42,876 nt of DNA from Chloroflexota bacterium (lineage in GTDB: Bacteria > Chloroflexota > Limnocylindria > Limnocylindrales > CSP1-4): NCBI GenBank assembly GCA_029240655.1, contig JARDZW010000005.1, positions 1 to 42,876 of the forward strand. Reading direction: 5' to 3'. The first letter of the stretch is position 1, and every line of letters begins with the position of its first letter. Made by a program: the position numbers and the translations under genes. Positions 8,148 to 15,726 of the stretch are shown piece by piece. The notes under the pieces are model-generated. The model did no database searches, had not been told where the DNA came from, and saw only the letters and a list, made by a program, of their open reading frames with translations.

Positions 8148-9101
8148 GTGCCCCAGATCCGCCAGTTCCTGCTCGCCCTCGCCTGGCTCGTCGCGGTCAT
8201 CCTCATCGCGCTCGGTGCGGCAGGACTCGTGGCGGGCATGGACGTCCCTGCCACCGCCGGTTCGCGGCCCTGGCTGACGGCGAAGGACGACGTCGTCGTG
8301 ACGGCCCAGCTCGACGCTATCGCGGCGGACCTGGAGGTCGTCGCGGACCGGCTCGATGCCCTTGGCATCCAGGGACGCGGTGCGCTTTCGGCACTGGTCG
8401 CCAGCGACCCCGCGACCGCGGCCGCGGCACTCGACGAAGGGGACCGGCTCGTGTCGGAGATCGGATCGCGCGCGGCGAAGATCGCGACCGCGCTCGAGGA
8501 CGTGCCAGTCGTTGGCACGGAGGAGGCCGGTTACCGGCTCGGGCCGGCAGTTCGCGATCGCCACGCGCGGCTTGCCGCGGCCCTCGCGTCCACACGTGGC
8601 GTCGAGGCGTCGTGGCTGCAGCTTGCCAGCGGGTCGGCCGCTGCGACGCGCTTGTCGAATCTCCTCGCCGACCACGATGAAGCCGTCCTCGCCGCCGCCG
8701 AGCAGGGACGTGACGCCGAGTACGAGGCGGCTCTGACGATCCTTGACGACGCGGACACGGCGATCGCCGATGCACGACGGCTGCGCAACGCCCTGGCGCG
8801 GACCGTGGAGGTCGTGACCCTCGATGAATGGCTGGACCGAAGCGCCCGATACGACGCCGCGCTCCGCGACCTGTACGCGGCCCTGGACGACAGTGGCGGT
8901 CGCATCAACAACGCCGTTCGCCAGGCGATGACCGAGGAACGCAAGGCAAAGGACCGGCTCCCGCCGGACACGCGCGGCCTCGTGCTGATCATGGCCGAGA
9001 TCGGTCGCGGCGGGATGAACGGCGCCGTCATCGCGATCGAGGAGGCTCGCGGTCAGCTGAGCGCGGCGCTCGCCGAACCGGCCCCGAGCGCGGGAACGTA
9101 A
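8148..9101 (+). CDS. Membrane-anchored helical protein, function unknown
   Basis: Unrecognised. One N-terminal membrane segment spans about residues 7-30 (LLALAWLVAVILIALGAAGLV), with an uncleaved-anchor look. The rest, about 280 residues, is almost entirely helical and rich in Ala, Asp, Glu, Arg and Leu, consistent with long amphipathic or coiled-coil helices outside the membrane. There are no cysteines of note and no catalytic motif. The GTG start follows a weak GGAG at 8131-8134. A candidate promoter (TACGAT 8073-8078) lies in the gap to adenosine deaminase. A small GC hairpin, CCGGG-CAGC-CCCGG, at 9120-9133 follows the gene. A role in envelope organisation is possible but not shown. Confidence 0.75.
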   Translation: MPQIRQFLLALAWLVAVILIALGAAGLVAGMDVPATAGSRPWLTAKDDVVVTAQLDAIAADLEVVADRLDALGIQGRGALSALVASDPATAAAALDEGDRLVSEIGSRAAKIATALEDVPVVGTEEAGYRLGPAVRDRHARLAAALASTRGVEASWLQLASGSAAATRLSNLLADHDEAVLAAAEQGRDAEYEAALTILDDADTAIADARRLRNALARTVEVVTLDEWLDRSARYDAALRDLYAALDDSGGRINNAVRQAMTEERKAKDRLPPDTRGLVLIMAEIGRGGMNGAVIAIEEARGQLSAALAEPAPSAGT

Positions 9102-9148
9102 GTCCGGGACGTTCGTGCTCCGGGCAGCCCCGGGCCGCGGCCGGACGC

Positions 9149-9154
9149 TACACT
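9149..9154 (+). promoter_or_regulatory. -10 element for leucyl aminopeptidase
   Basis: TACACT preceded by C, matching the hexamer used throughout the window. The predicted start of transcription near 9161 gives a leader of about 60 bases that contains the GGAGG ribosome site at 9208-9212. Confidence 0.4.
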
Positions 9155-9223
9155 TTCGGCCACTGTCCCTGACTCGCGGTCGCCCGCGCCCATGCGGCCC
9201 GACACCCGGAGGAACCCACCACC

Positions 9224-10735
9224 GTGCAGCTTCGTGTCGTCACCGACCAGCCGTGGGACGTCAAAGCCGACGTCCTCGTCATCCCATATGTAGGTGAGCC
9301 GACCTTCGAAGGGCCCCTCGATGAGATCGACCGGCGAACCGGCGGTGAGCTTCGAGCGCTCGCGAGCTTCAAGGAGCTGACCGGCAAGCGCTACGCCACG
9401 GCGCTGGTCGGAGCCGGCGAGATCCCGGCCGGGCGGCTCGTCCTGATCGGGGCTGGGGACGCGGCAACGATCGATCGCGAAGTCATCGTCCGGGTGGGAG
9501 CCGCCGCGTCGCGCCGCCTCGGCGGTCGCGTCGTCCGCAGCGTGGCCTTCTGGCTGGCCCCGCTGGCGGGCCTCGAGACGGTGGATGGCGACGTCGCGGT
9601 CGTGGCGGAGCTGCTGGCCCGCGGCGTGGTCGAAGGTTCGTACGACCCCAAGTCGATCTACCGCGACGACGCCGAGTCGAGGCCACCCCAGCTGGACGAG
9701 CTGATCCTGGTCATGCCCGACGGTGACGTCGGCGCGGTCAAGGCGGCCGCAGAGCGCGGCGTGATCATGGGCGAGGGCGCGAACTACGCTCGGACGCTGT
9801 CCAATCGTGCGGCCAACGACGTGACGCCCGACGTCCTCGCGCAGGAGGCACGCGCGATCGCCGAGCGCAACGACCTGTGGATCGACGTGATCGAGCCGGA
9901 GCGGGCGACCGAGCTCGGCATGGGCATGTTCATGGCTGTCGGTCGCGGCAGCGACAACCCGCCACGGATGATCGTCATGCGCTCGGGCGACGAGGGTCAG
10001 CGCGACGCACTGGATCGCCATGTGGCGTTCGTCGGCAAGGGCGTCTGCTTCGATTCGGGCGGGATCAGCATCAAACCATCCGACCGGATGGAAGAGATGA
10101 AGATGGACAAGACCGGCGCCTGCACGGTCCTCGCCGTGATGGAGACGGTGGCGCGTCTGGCGCCCGGCACGCCGCTGCTCGGCATCGCGGCGGCCGTCGA
10201 GAACATGCCAGGCCCCCACTCGACCCGGCCCGGCGATATCGTCACCGCGCTGAACGGCAAGAAGGTCGACATCACGAACACCGACGCGGAAGGGCGGCTC
10301 ATCCTCGGTGACGGGCTGACCTACGCCGAGCGGCTGGGTGCCACCCATCTCGTCGATGTCGCGACGCTGACCGGCGCCGTGGCACGGGCGCTCGGGCACC
10401 TCGTCACCGGGGCTTTCGGGCAGCCGCAGGTCTGGTACGACCAGGTGAAAGCCGCGGGCGACCGTGCCGGTGAGCGCTACTGGCAGCTGCCGCTGATCGA
10501 GGAGTACATCCCCGACATGGAAAGCTGGTACGTCGACTTCCAGAACGCGGGCTCGCCCGAGGGCGGCCTCGTGAAGAGCGGCTTGTTCCTGCGCGAGTTC
10601 GTCACCAAGCCGTGGGTCCACCTCGACATCGCCGGGACGGCGTATTACCGCAAGCCCCTGCCGTTCGCGCCGCGCGGGGCGACCGGTGTGTCGCACGCCA
10701 CCCTCGTCGAGCTCGCCCTGGCCGGTAAGGCCTGA
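9224..10735 (+). CDS. pepA: Leucyl aminopeptidase (M17 family)
   Basis: Cytosolic two-metal aminopeptidase that removes N-terminal residues from peptides and works as a hexamer. The N-terminal macro-like domain fills about residues 1-165 and the catalytic domain 175-503. Signature text is intact: VGKGVCFDSGGISIKP, then MKMDKTGA carrying metal and bicarbonate-site residues, and the M17 signature NTDAEGRL near residue 347. Length (503 aa) is typical. GTG is the start because GGAGG at 9208-9212 lies eleven bases upstream and the protein then begins at the usual strand. It is followed after 31 bases by a prepilin peptidase gene on the same strand. Some M17 enzymes also bind DNA, but no evidence bears on that here. 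Confidence 0.95.
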   Translation: MQLRVVTDQPWDVKADVLVIPYVGEPTFEGPLDEIDRRTGGELRALASFKELTGKRYATALVGAGEIPAGRLVLIGAGDAATIDREVIVRVGAAASRRLGGRVVRSVAFWLAPLAGLETVDGDVAVVAELLARGVVEGSYDPKSIYRDDAESRPPQLDELILVMPDGDVGAVKAAAERGVIMGEGANYARTLSNRAANDVTPDVLAQEARAIAERNDLWIDVIEPERATELGMGMFMAVGRGSDNPPRMIVMRSGDEGQRDALDRHVAFVGKGVCFDSGGISIKPSDRMEEMKMDKTGACTVLAVMETVARLAPGTPLLGIAAAVENMPGPHSTRPGDIVTALNGKKVDITNTDAEGRLILGDGLTYAERLGATHLVDVATLTGAVARALGHLVTGAFGQPQVWYDQVKAAGDRAGERYWQLPLIEEYIPDMESWYVDFQNAGSPEGGLVKSGLFLREFVTKPWVHLDIAGTAYYRKPLPFAPRGATGVSHATLVELALAGKA

Positions 10736-10766
10736 GCGCGGCGGCGGCCGTCCGACCGCGAGTGAC

Positions 10767-11411
10767 GTGGAGCCGCTGAGCCTGATCCTCGGCGTGGCCG
10801 GGGCGGCGCTCGGCGTGGCGGCGGATCGTTTCGCGACCCGCTGGCCGCCACACGACGAAGACGAGCACCCACCGGGGCGGCGGGTCGATTGGCGAACGAT
10901 CCTGTGCGGGGTCGTCGGGGCCGTCGCGCTGGGGCTGCTGCCGGCACGGTTCGGCGGGGACCTCTTGGCCCTGGCCGTGTTCGGGGCATGGATCGTGACG
11001 CTGATCGTGGGCCTCGCAACGGATCTGGACCAGCGCCTGCTTCCCGATGAATTGACCTTGCCGGTCATCCCGATCGCCCTGATCTACGCCCTTTCCGGGC
11101 TCAACCCGCTCGTCGGCGCAGACGTGGCGCTGGCCGTGCTGGCCGCGCTGTTGATCCCGGCCGTCCTGTACCTGCCGTCGATCCCGTTCGGGGCGGGGGC
11201 GTTCGGGATCGGTGACGTGAAGCTGCTGGTCGGGACGGGACTGCTGCTGGGCGGCGATCGGGCGTTGGGCGGCACGATCTTCGGGTTGATCCTTGCCGGC
11301 GTGGTCCTGCTCGCGCTGCTGGTCACGCGCCGGATCGGGCGGCGGTCGTACGTGCCGTTCGGGCCCTTCCTGATGATCGGGGCGTTGTGGGCGCTGCTCA
11401 TCCGCGCGTGA
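10767..11411 (+). CDS. Prepilin peptidase (A24 family), short form without methylase domain
   Basis: Integral-membrane aspartic protease that cuts the leader of type IV prepilin-like proteins. The two catalytic aspartates are visible: one in ATDLDQRLLPDELTLP near residue 90, one in the GxGD motif FGIGDVKLL near residue 150. About six hydrophobic segments surround them. The protein (214 aa) lacks the cysteine-rich N-methyltransferase insert of full-length PilD, resembling archaeal and Tad/Flp enzymes or shortened PilD. The GTG at 10767 is chosen because the first membrane helix starts directly after it; the in-frame codons before that overlap the pepA stop. No pilin or secretion genes are nearby, so its substrates are encoded elsewhere. 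Confidence 0.85.
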   Translation: MEPLSLILGVAGAALGVAADRFATRWPPHDEDEHPPGRRVDWRTILCGVVGAVALGLLPARFGGDLLALAVFGAWIVTLIVGLATDLDQRLLPDELTLPVIPIALIYALSGLNPLVGADVALAVLAALLIPAVLYLPSIPFGAGAFGIGDVKLLVGTGLLLGGDRALGGTIFGLILAGVVLLALLVTRRIGRRSYVPFGPFLMIGALWALLIRA

Positions 11412-11425
11412 CGTCGCCGCATCGC

Positions 11426-11514
11426 GACTAAACGCGGACTAAACGCGCCCGAACCGTTGACACCGCTCGGCCCCGAAGCGCATCCTGTCCCGACGTCGCC
11501 CTAAACCGGTTTAG
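11426..11514 (+). promoter_or_regulatory. Regulated promoter with tandem CTAAAC sites and a LacI-like palindromic operator
   Basis: In a GC-rich setting this stretch holds a perfect 11-bp tandem repeat of GACTAAACGCG (11426-11436 and 11437-11447). It also has a perfect consensus -35 box TTGACA at 11457-11462 with CATCCT 18 bases later (11481-11486), and a perfect 14-bp palindrome CTAAACCGGTTTAG at 11501-11514, just after the predicted transcription start. The shared CTAAAC half-site occurs four times. The palindrome with a central CG pair and AAACCGGTTT core is the usual form of LacI-family operators, which often control starch and maltodextrin genes. The next coding text is a pullulanase C-terminal domain. 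The regulator itself is not in this window. Confidence 0.5.
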
Positions 11515-11563
11515 CCCCGACCCAGCACCGCCCTGCGCGGCCGGCCCCGACCAGACCCCGGGA

Positions 11564-11842
11564 TTGATCGTGATGCGCATCTCGGACAAGGTCGGCGCCG
11601 ACCTGGACCGCGACGCCAAGTCGCTGGTGATCATCTTCAACGGAAGTGACACCGGTCAGTCGATCAGCCTGGCCGACACCGTGAAGGGCCAGTTCAAGTT
11701 GCATGGGGTCCAACAGACCTCGGACGACGACGTCGTCCTGCAGTCCAAGTTCACCCAGAAGACCGGCACGTTCTTCGTGCCCGCGCTCACGACAGCCGTG
11801 TTCGTGGAGCAACAGCCCGGGCCGCCCGTTCGAGGGCAGTGA
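11564..11842 (+). pseudogene. Orphan pullulanase-type C-terminal domain (DUF3372-like); probable remnant or free-standing fragment
   Basis: The 92-residue frame matches the final beta-sandwich of pullulanase-type alpha-1,6-glucosidases. It has LDRDAKSLVIIFNGSD, then FKLHGVQQ, a DDDVVLQSKF segment and the closing TGTFFVPALTTAVFVEQ, all in the order seen at the end of that family. The homology continues a few codons upstream (GPDQTPGLIVM), before any start codon. The glycosidase catalytic domain, normally several hundred residues, is absent. Possible starts are TTG 11564, GTG 11570 or ATG 11573, with a GGGA at 11560-11563, so translation as a small protein is conceivable. Most likely an internal deletion left the old promoter joined to the last 90 codons. 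The nearby glgC fits a former glycogen locus. Confidence 0.6.
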
Positions 11843-11860
11843 AACCTTCGTTCCTGTGTG

Positions 11861-11888
11861 GCGGTGGGTCGTGACTGCGGCCCACCGC
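11861..11888 (+). terminator. Stem-loop after pullulanase relic
   Basis: Perfect 8-bp inverted repeat GCGGTGGG (11861-11868) and CCCACCGC (11881-11888) with a 12-base loop, starting 19 bases after the stop codon. No T-run follows. Confidence 0.45.
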
Positions 11889-11958
11889 ACCAGACCCCAC
11901 CTAACTTCCCAGGAGCACCCCTGACCTTCGACCCATCCAGTTCGGCAACCAGGCCGTC

Positions 11959-11964
11959 TAGACT
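11959..11964 (+). promoter_or_regulatory. -10 element and long 5' leader of the M23 gene
   Basis: TAGACT preceded by C predicts transcription from about 11971 and a leader of about 175 bases before the M23 start at 12148. The leader contains CCCC (11985-11988), GGGG (11991-11994) and CCCC (12001-12004), so the central GGGG can pair either way. A five-codon open frame with GGAG upstream (12131-12148) overlaps the M23 start as TGATG. I could not match it to a known riboswitch class. Confidence 0.35.
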
Positions 11965-12147
11965 GGTCATTGGCGGTTTGGTTGCCCCTCGGGGTATCAT
12001 CCCCACGAAGCCGGAACTCAGATCGTCGTCCTGCGGCATGTGCCCGCTAATGGACGTCGGCACCGGCGGGCTAACCGTCGACCGCGCCACGGCCCCAGCC
12101 AGGCGCCGACCAACGGAGTTTGCTCGCACGATGACGCCGCCCAGGTG

Positions 12148-13542
12148 ATGCGCCGCACCATACGCCCTGACACGAGCCGTCCCGGACCCCTCGGCTGGTC
12201 GAACCAGGCCGGGGCCCGTCCCGCGCGCCGCTTGAGCCGTGGCCTGCACGCGCTCGTCCTGATGATCCCGCTGCTCGTGGGCATGCTCGGCGCGTCCGTC
12301 TCGCCCCAGGTCGCACGCGGCGATGAGCTCTCAGACGCCAGGGCGAAGTCGGCGCAGCTCAAGAAGCAGGTCGCGGAGCAGAAGGCTCGCGTGGCCGCGC
12401 TCAACGACCTCCAGGCCGGTCTCGCTGCCGAGATCGCCGACACCAAGCACCAGCTCCGGGCGATCGGCGCCGACCTGACAGCGGTCAAGAAGAAGATCGT
12501 GAAGATGGAAGCGCGGATCGTGCTGGTCAAGGCGGCCTACGCCGACCTCGTCGAGCAGGTCAAGCAGATGGACGCGCAGCTCACGCTCCTGATCGCCCAG
12601 GAGGCGGCCAAGCGGGTCGAGCTCAGCGAACGCCGGGCACTGCTGGCGGACCGCGTCCGCAATGCCTACGACACCGACCGGACGTCACCGCTCGAGACGT
12701 TCCTTTCGGGCGGCACGTTCACCGACATCCTCGCCGAGATGAGCTACTACATCGACGTCGGCGAGCAGGACCAGGCGCTGGCCGACCAGATCACGCGCGA
12801 CAAGGAAACGCTCGCCGCGATGCACCAGACGGTCCTCGACACGCGCATCCGGACGAACCTGCTGCGCCAGGAGACCGCGGCCCAGAAGCGCGCCCTGGAC
12901 AAGAGCCTGCGCGAACTCAAGGAAACGAAGAAGGAGCTCGCCAGGCTCCAGCGCGCCGTCGCGAAGACCCTCGCGGCGCAGAAGGCCCGCTACGCGGCGG
13001 TCAAGCGCAGTCGGGCGAACGCGGCCGCCATCATCCGCCGGGCCGCGGCGGACCAGCGGCGACTGGCCAAGGAGATCAACAACCTCATCGCTCGGCAGGT
13101 CTCGCGCGGCAACATCCCCTCGAAGTTCAACGGGACGATGCGCTGGCCGATGGACGACTTCAACATCAGCGGCAACTACGGCTGCAGCTCGTACCCCTAC
13201 TACGCGCCGGGCAACGGCTGTGCGCACTATCACAACGGCATCGACCTGGTGGCGCCCTACGGCACCAAGGTCAAGGCTGCCGCCGCCGGGACGGTCGTCT
13301 ATGTCGGCTGGAACTGGGCGGACGGCGCCGACCCGGCGTGGGTCGTCGTGATCGCGCACTCGGGCTCGCTCAAGACCTGGTACGCCCACATGCAGCCCAA
13401 GCGCCCCGTGTCGGTCGGCCAGACCGTCAAGAAGGGCACGGTCATCGGCTACGAAGGCAGCACCGGCAACTCGACCGGCGCCCATCTCCACTGGATGGTC
13501 GAGTTCAACGGCACGTTCGTGAATCCGCGCCTGTTCCTCTAG
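12148..13542 (+). CDS. Secreted M23 (LytM/EnvC-like) peptidoglycan endopeptidase with coiled coil
   Basis: An exported murein hydrolase or hydrolase activator. An arginine-rich start and hydrophobic core (LVLMIPLLVGMLGASVS, about residues 32-48) form the signal. Residues 60-330 are a long charged helical region with heptad character, as in EnvC and CwlO-type proteins. The C-terminal M23 domain begins near residue 340: HYHNGIDL gives the first histidine and aspartate, TWYAHM follows, and HLHW carries the last pair. All zinc ligands are present, so it should be active. A Cys pair flanks the first motif (GCSSYPYYAPGNGC). ATG 12148 is chosen; upstream in-frame codons read through an Arg-rich, unlikely N-terminus. 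TGA of a tiny upstream frame overlaps this ATG. Confidence 0.9.
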   Translation: MRRTIRPDTSRPGPLGWSNQAGARPARRLSRGLHALVLMIPLLVGMLGASVSPQVARGDELSDARAKSAQLKKQVAEQKARVAALNDLQAGLAAEIADTKHQLRAIGADLTAVKKKIVKMEARIVLVKAAYADLVEQVKQMDAQLTLLIAQEAAKRVELSERRALLADRVRNAYDTDRTSPLETFLSGGTFTDILAEMSYYIDVGEQDQALADQITRDKETLAAMHQTVLDTRIRTNLLRQETAAQKRALDKSLRELKETKKELARLQRAVAKTLAAQKARYAAVKRSRANAAAIIRRAAADQRRLAKEINNLIARQVSRGNIPSKFNGTMRWPMDDFNISGNYGCSSYPYYAPGNGCAHYHNGIDLVAPYGTKVKAAAAGTVVYVGWNWADGADPAWVVVIAHSGSLKTWYAHMQPKRPVSVGQTVKKGTVIGYEGSTGNSTGAHLHWMVEFNGTFVNPRLFL

Positions 13543-13616
13543 CCGAGCGGCGGGCCCTGGGCCGAACGTCACGCAGCCTTGACCGGGCAGAACACCTTCG
13601 CCAGCAACCCCCGTGC

Positions 13617-13622
13617 TAGCAT
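13617..13622 (+). promoter_or_regulatory. -10 element for glgC
   Basis: TAGCAT preceded by C; transcription would begin near 13629, leaving a leader of about 36 bases that carries GGGAGG at 13647-13652. Confidence 0.4.
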
Positions 13623-13664
13623 CGCGACACGGAACCAATCGACGTCGGGAGGCGGATCCGGACC

Positions 13665-15026
13665 GTGAAGCGGACCATGGCGATCATCCTTGCGGGCGGA
13701 GAAGGCGAGCGCCTCTCGATCCTGTCGCAGGAGCGCGCGAAGCCCGCCGTCCCGTTCGGTGGCAAGTACCGGATCATCGATTTCACGCTGTCCAACTGCG
13801 TCAACTCCGACATCCACGACGTGGTCGTCCTGACCCAGTACAACCCGCGCTCGCTCAACGACCACATCGGTCTCGGCCGTCCCTGGGACCTCGACCGCAA
13901 CCAGGGCGGGGTGAAGCTGCTCCAGCCGTACATCGCCCGGGGCAAGGTCGCCGAGTGGTACCGCGGGACCGCGGACGCCGTGCTGCGCAACATGAACGTG
14001 ATCGAGCACGACCCCTCGGACGTCGTCGTGGTCCTGGCCGGCGACCACATCTACAAGATGGACTACCAGCCGTTCATCGCCGCGCATCGGCGACGGCGCG
14101 CGGACGTGACGATCGCGGTGCGGCGCGTGCCGCTGGCCGAGGCGTCGCGGATGGGCATCCTGGCTCTCGACGACGCCGATCGCGTCGTCGAATGGCAGGA
14201 GAAGCCCAAGCAGCCCAAGAGCGACCTCGCCTCGATGGGCGTGTATGTCTTCTCGAAGAAGGCCCTGCGCCGGTGGCTGTCCGAGGACCGCGTCGACTTC
14301 GGGCGCCACATCATCCCGGCCATGCTCGAGGCCAATGCCCGCGTCTTTGGCTACCGCTACAACGGCTACTGGCAGGATGTCGGCACGATCCAGTCGTTCT
14401 GGGAGGCCAACATGGCGCTCCTGGTCGACGACCCGGAGCTCGACCTGTACGACAAGGACTGGCTGATCCACACGCGGTCCGAGGAACGAGCGCCGGCCAA
14501 GGTCGGGCCTACGGCCCAGGTCCATCGGTCGATGATCAGCCACGGCTGCGTGATCAACGGCACCGTCGTGAACTCGGTGCTGTCGCCCGGCGTTCGTGTG
14601 GATGTCGGCGCCGTCGTCCGCGATTCGATCGTCATGTTCGACTCGGTCATCCGCTCGGGTGCCGTCGTCGACCGCTCGATCCTCGACAAGGAGGTCGTCG
14701 TTGGCCCCGGCGCGATCGTCGGCGACGGGCCATTTCCGGACAAGCCCAACAGGATCGAGCCGAGCCGCCTGAACACCGGCATCACGGTCGTCGGCAAGCG
14801 TTCGGTCATCCCCCGCGGCGCGCGCATCGGGCGGAACGTGAAGGTCGCCGCGGATGTCAGGGCGACCGATTTCGTGAAGCGCGTCATCAAGAGCGGAGAA
14901 TCCGTGGAACCGCAGCCCGTGAAGCGCACGAGGACCGTCCGCGACGTCGTGGCGCCGATCCCCGAGATCGTCGCACCGCGCGAGATCGCGAGCGGCGCAC
15001 GCGGCAAGGGCGGCAGCGCGAGCTGA
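13665..15026 (+). CDS. glgC: Glucose-1-phosphate adenylyltransferase (ADP-glucose pyrophosphorylase)
   Basis: Makes ADP-glucose from glucose-1-phosphate and ATP, the committed step of bacterial glycogen synthesis. The N-terminal nucleotidyltransferase fold shows [12 protein letters not shown] (residues 6-17), [15 protein letters not shown], a substrate-binding [11 protein letters not shown] and WYRGTADAV. The C-terminal part from about residue 290 is a left-handed beta-helix with hexapeptide-like repeats ending in the 350-390 region. Length (453 aa) is slightly above the usual 400-430 because of a charged tail. GTG 13665 is supported by GGGAGG twelve bases upstream; ATG 13677 is an alternative that would remove four residues before the first strand. 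No glgA or glgB is adjacent, though pgm lies 13 kb away and a pullulanase relic sits just upstream. Confidence 0.95.
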   Translation: MKRTMAIILAGGEGERLSILSQERAKPAVPFGGKYRIIDFTLSNCVNSDIHDVVVLTQYNPRSLNDHIGLGRPWDLDRNQGGVKLLQPYIARGKVAEWYRGTADAVLRNMNVIEHDPSDVVVVLAGDHIYKMDYQPFIAAHRRRRADVTIAVRRVPLAEASRMGILALDDADRVVEWQEKPKQPKSDLASMGVYVFSKKALRRWLSEDRVDFGRHIIPAMLEANARVFGYRYNGYWQDVGTIQSFWEANMALLVDDPELDLYDKDWLIHTRSEERAPAKVGPTAQVHRSMISHGCVINGTVVNSVLSPGVRVDVGAVVRDSIVMFDSVIRSGAVVDRSILDKEVVVGPGAIVGDGPFPDKPNRIEPSRLNTGITVVGKRSVIPRGARIGRNVKVAADVRATDFVKRVIKSGESVEPQPVKRTRTVRDVVAPIPEIVAPREIASGARGKGGSAS

Positions 15027-15091
15027 CCGCGCGCTTTGCCCGGCAGCACAGGCGCCAACATTCGCTTCGGGCGTCATCGCGTCGGGCGGGC

Positions 15092-15097
15092 TAGACT
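15092..15097 (+). promoter_or_regulatory. -10 element for YbjN gene (leaderless)
   Basis: TAGACT preceded by C ends eight bases before ATG 15106; no Shine-Dalgarno sequence lies between, so the mRNA probably starts at or next to the start codon. Confidence 0.45.
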
Positions 15098-15105
15098 CCG
15101 CGGGC

Positions 15106-15726
15106 ATGTCATCCGCCGACCCCGGTGCACCCACCGTGCACCCGGCCGACGTCGAGCGCTGGCTCGCTGACCTTGGCCTGGAGCCGGTCGAGCGAGCCGA
15201 TCGTGACGGGATCACCAGCTGGGACCTCGTGCTCGACGGCCGTCGCCGCTTCGATCTTCGCGTCACGGTCATCCTGGACCCGTCGCTTGCGCTCATCTGC
15301 TGGGCGCATTTCGCCCCGCCCATCAACGACATGTTCCGCAAGTCCTATCGCAAGCTGCTGCGCTGGAACGATGAATTCCCGTTCGCCAAGTTCAGCGTCG
15401 GGGAAGACGAGCGGCCGTTGCTGGCCGTGGAGCTGCCGATCGGGGTCCTGGCTGCGGCGGCCGGGGCTTCGGGCGCGGGCGGTCGTTCCGGCAATGGTGA
15501 CGGCGCGGACGCGCTGGGCCTCGCCCTGACTCGCATCGTGGGCATCGCCGACCGCCTGTTCGACGACGCGAAGTCGTGGCTGTGGATCGGCGGGCACGCT
15601 CCCGACCAGGGCCATCGGACACCACGCAACGCGGATTTGCTCGAGCGGTTCGCCGACCGGCTGCCGGAGATCTTCGAAGACGCGCCCGCTCCTGGCGAGG
15701 CCGACGATACCGAGGCGCCGGTTTGA
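15106..15726 (+). CDS. YbjN-domain protein (type III chaperone-like fold)
   Basis: Contains a YbjN-like domain over about residues 10-150, with a helix, antiparallel strands and the characteristic LLRWNDEFPFAKFSV segment near residue 85. The family has the fold of type III secretion chaperones and is linked to stress responses in enterobacteria, but its biochemical job is unknown. The middle has a Gly/Ala/Ser-rich loop (about residues 120-135) and the end is acidic. The TGA stop is overlapped by the TTG start of the next gene (TTGA), so this protein and the membrane metallopeptidase are probably made together. A chaperone or partner role for that peptidase is a guess from context. Confidence 0.8.
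   Translation: MSSADPGAPTVHPADVERWLADLGLEPVERADRDGITSWDLVLDGRRRFDLRVTVILDPSLALICWAHFAPPINDMFRKSYRKLLRWNDEFPFAKFSVGEDERPLLAVELPIGVLAAAAGASGAGGRSGNGDGADALGLALTRIVGIADRLFDDAKSWLWIGGHAPDQGHRTPRNADLLERFADRLPEIFEDAPAPGEADDTEAPV

Noticed and set aside
9053-11068. 671-codon reverse-strand open frame
   Set aside because: Antisense shadow of leucyl aminopeptidase and the prepilin peptidase; long antisense frames are expected at this GC content.
11965-12147. Known riboswitch upstream of the M23 gene
   Set aside because: I compared it by eye with c-di-AMP, cobalamin, SAM and c-di-GMP consensus elements and found no convincing match.
11858-12148. 96-codon forward frame before the M23 gene
   Set aside because: Crosses the M23 promoter and leader with unstructured Pro/Arg text; only its last five codons have a ribosome site, reported as a possible leader peptide.
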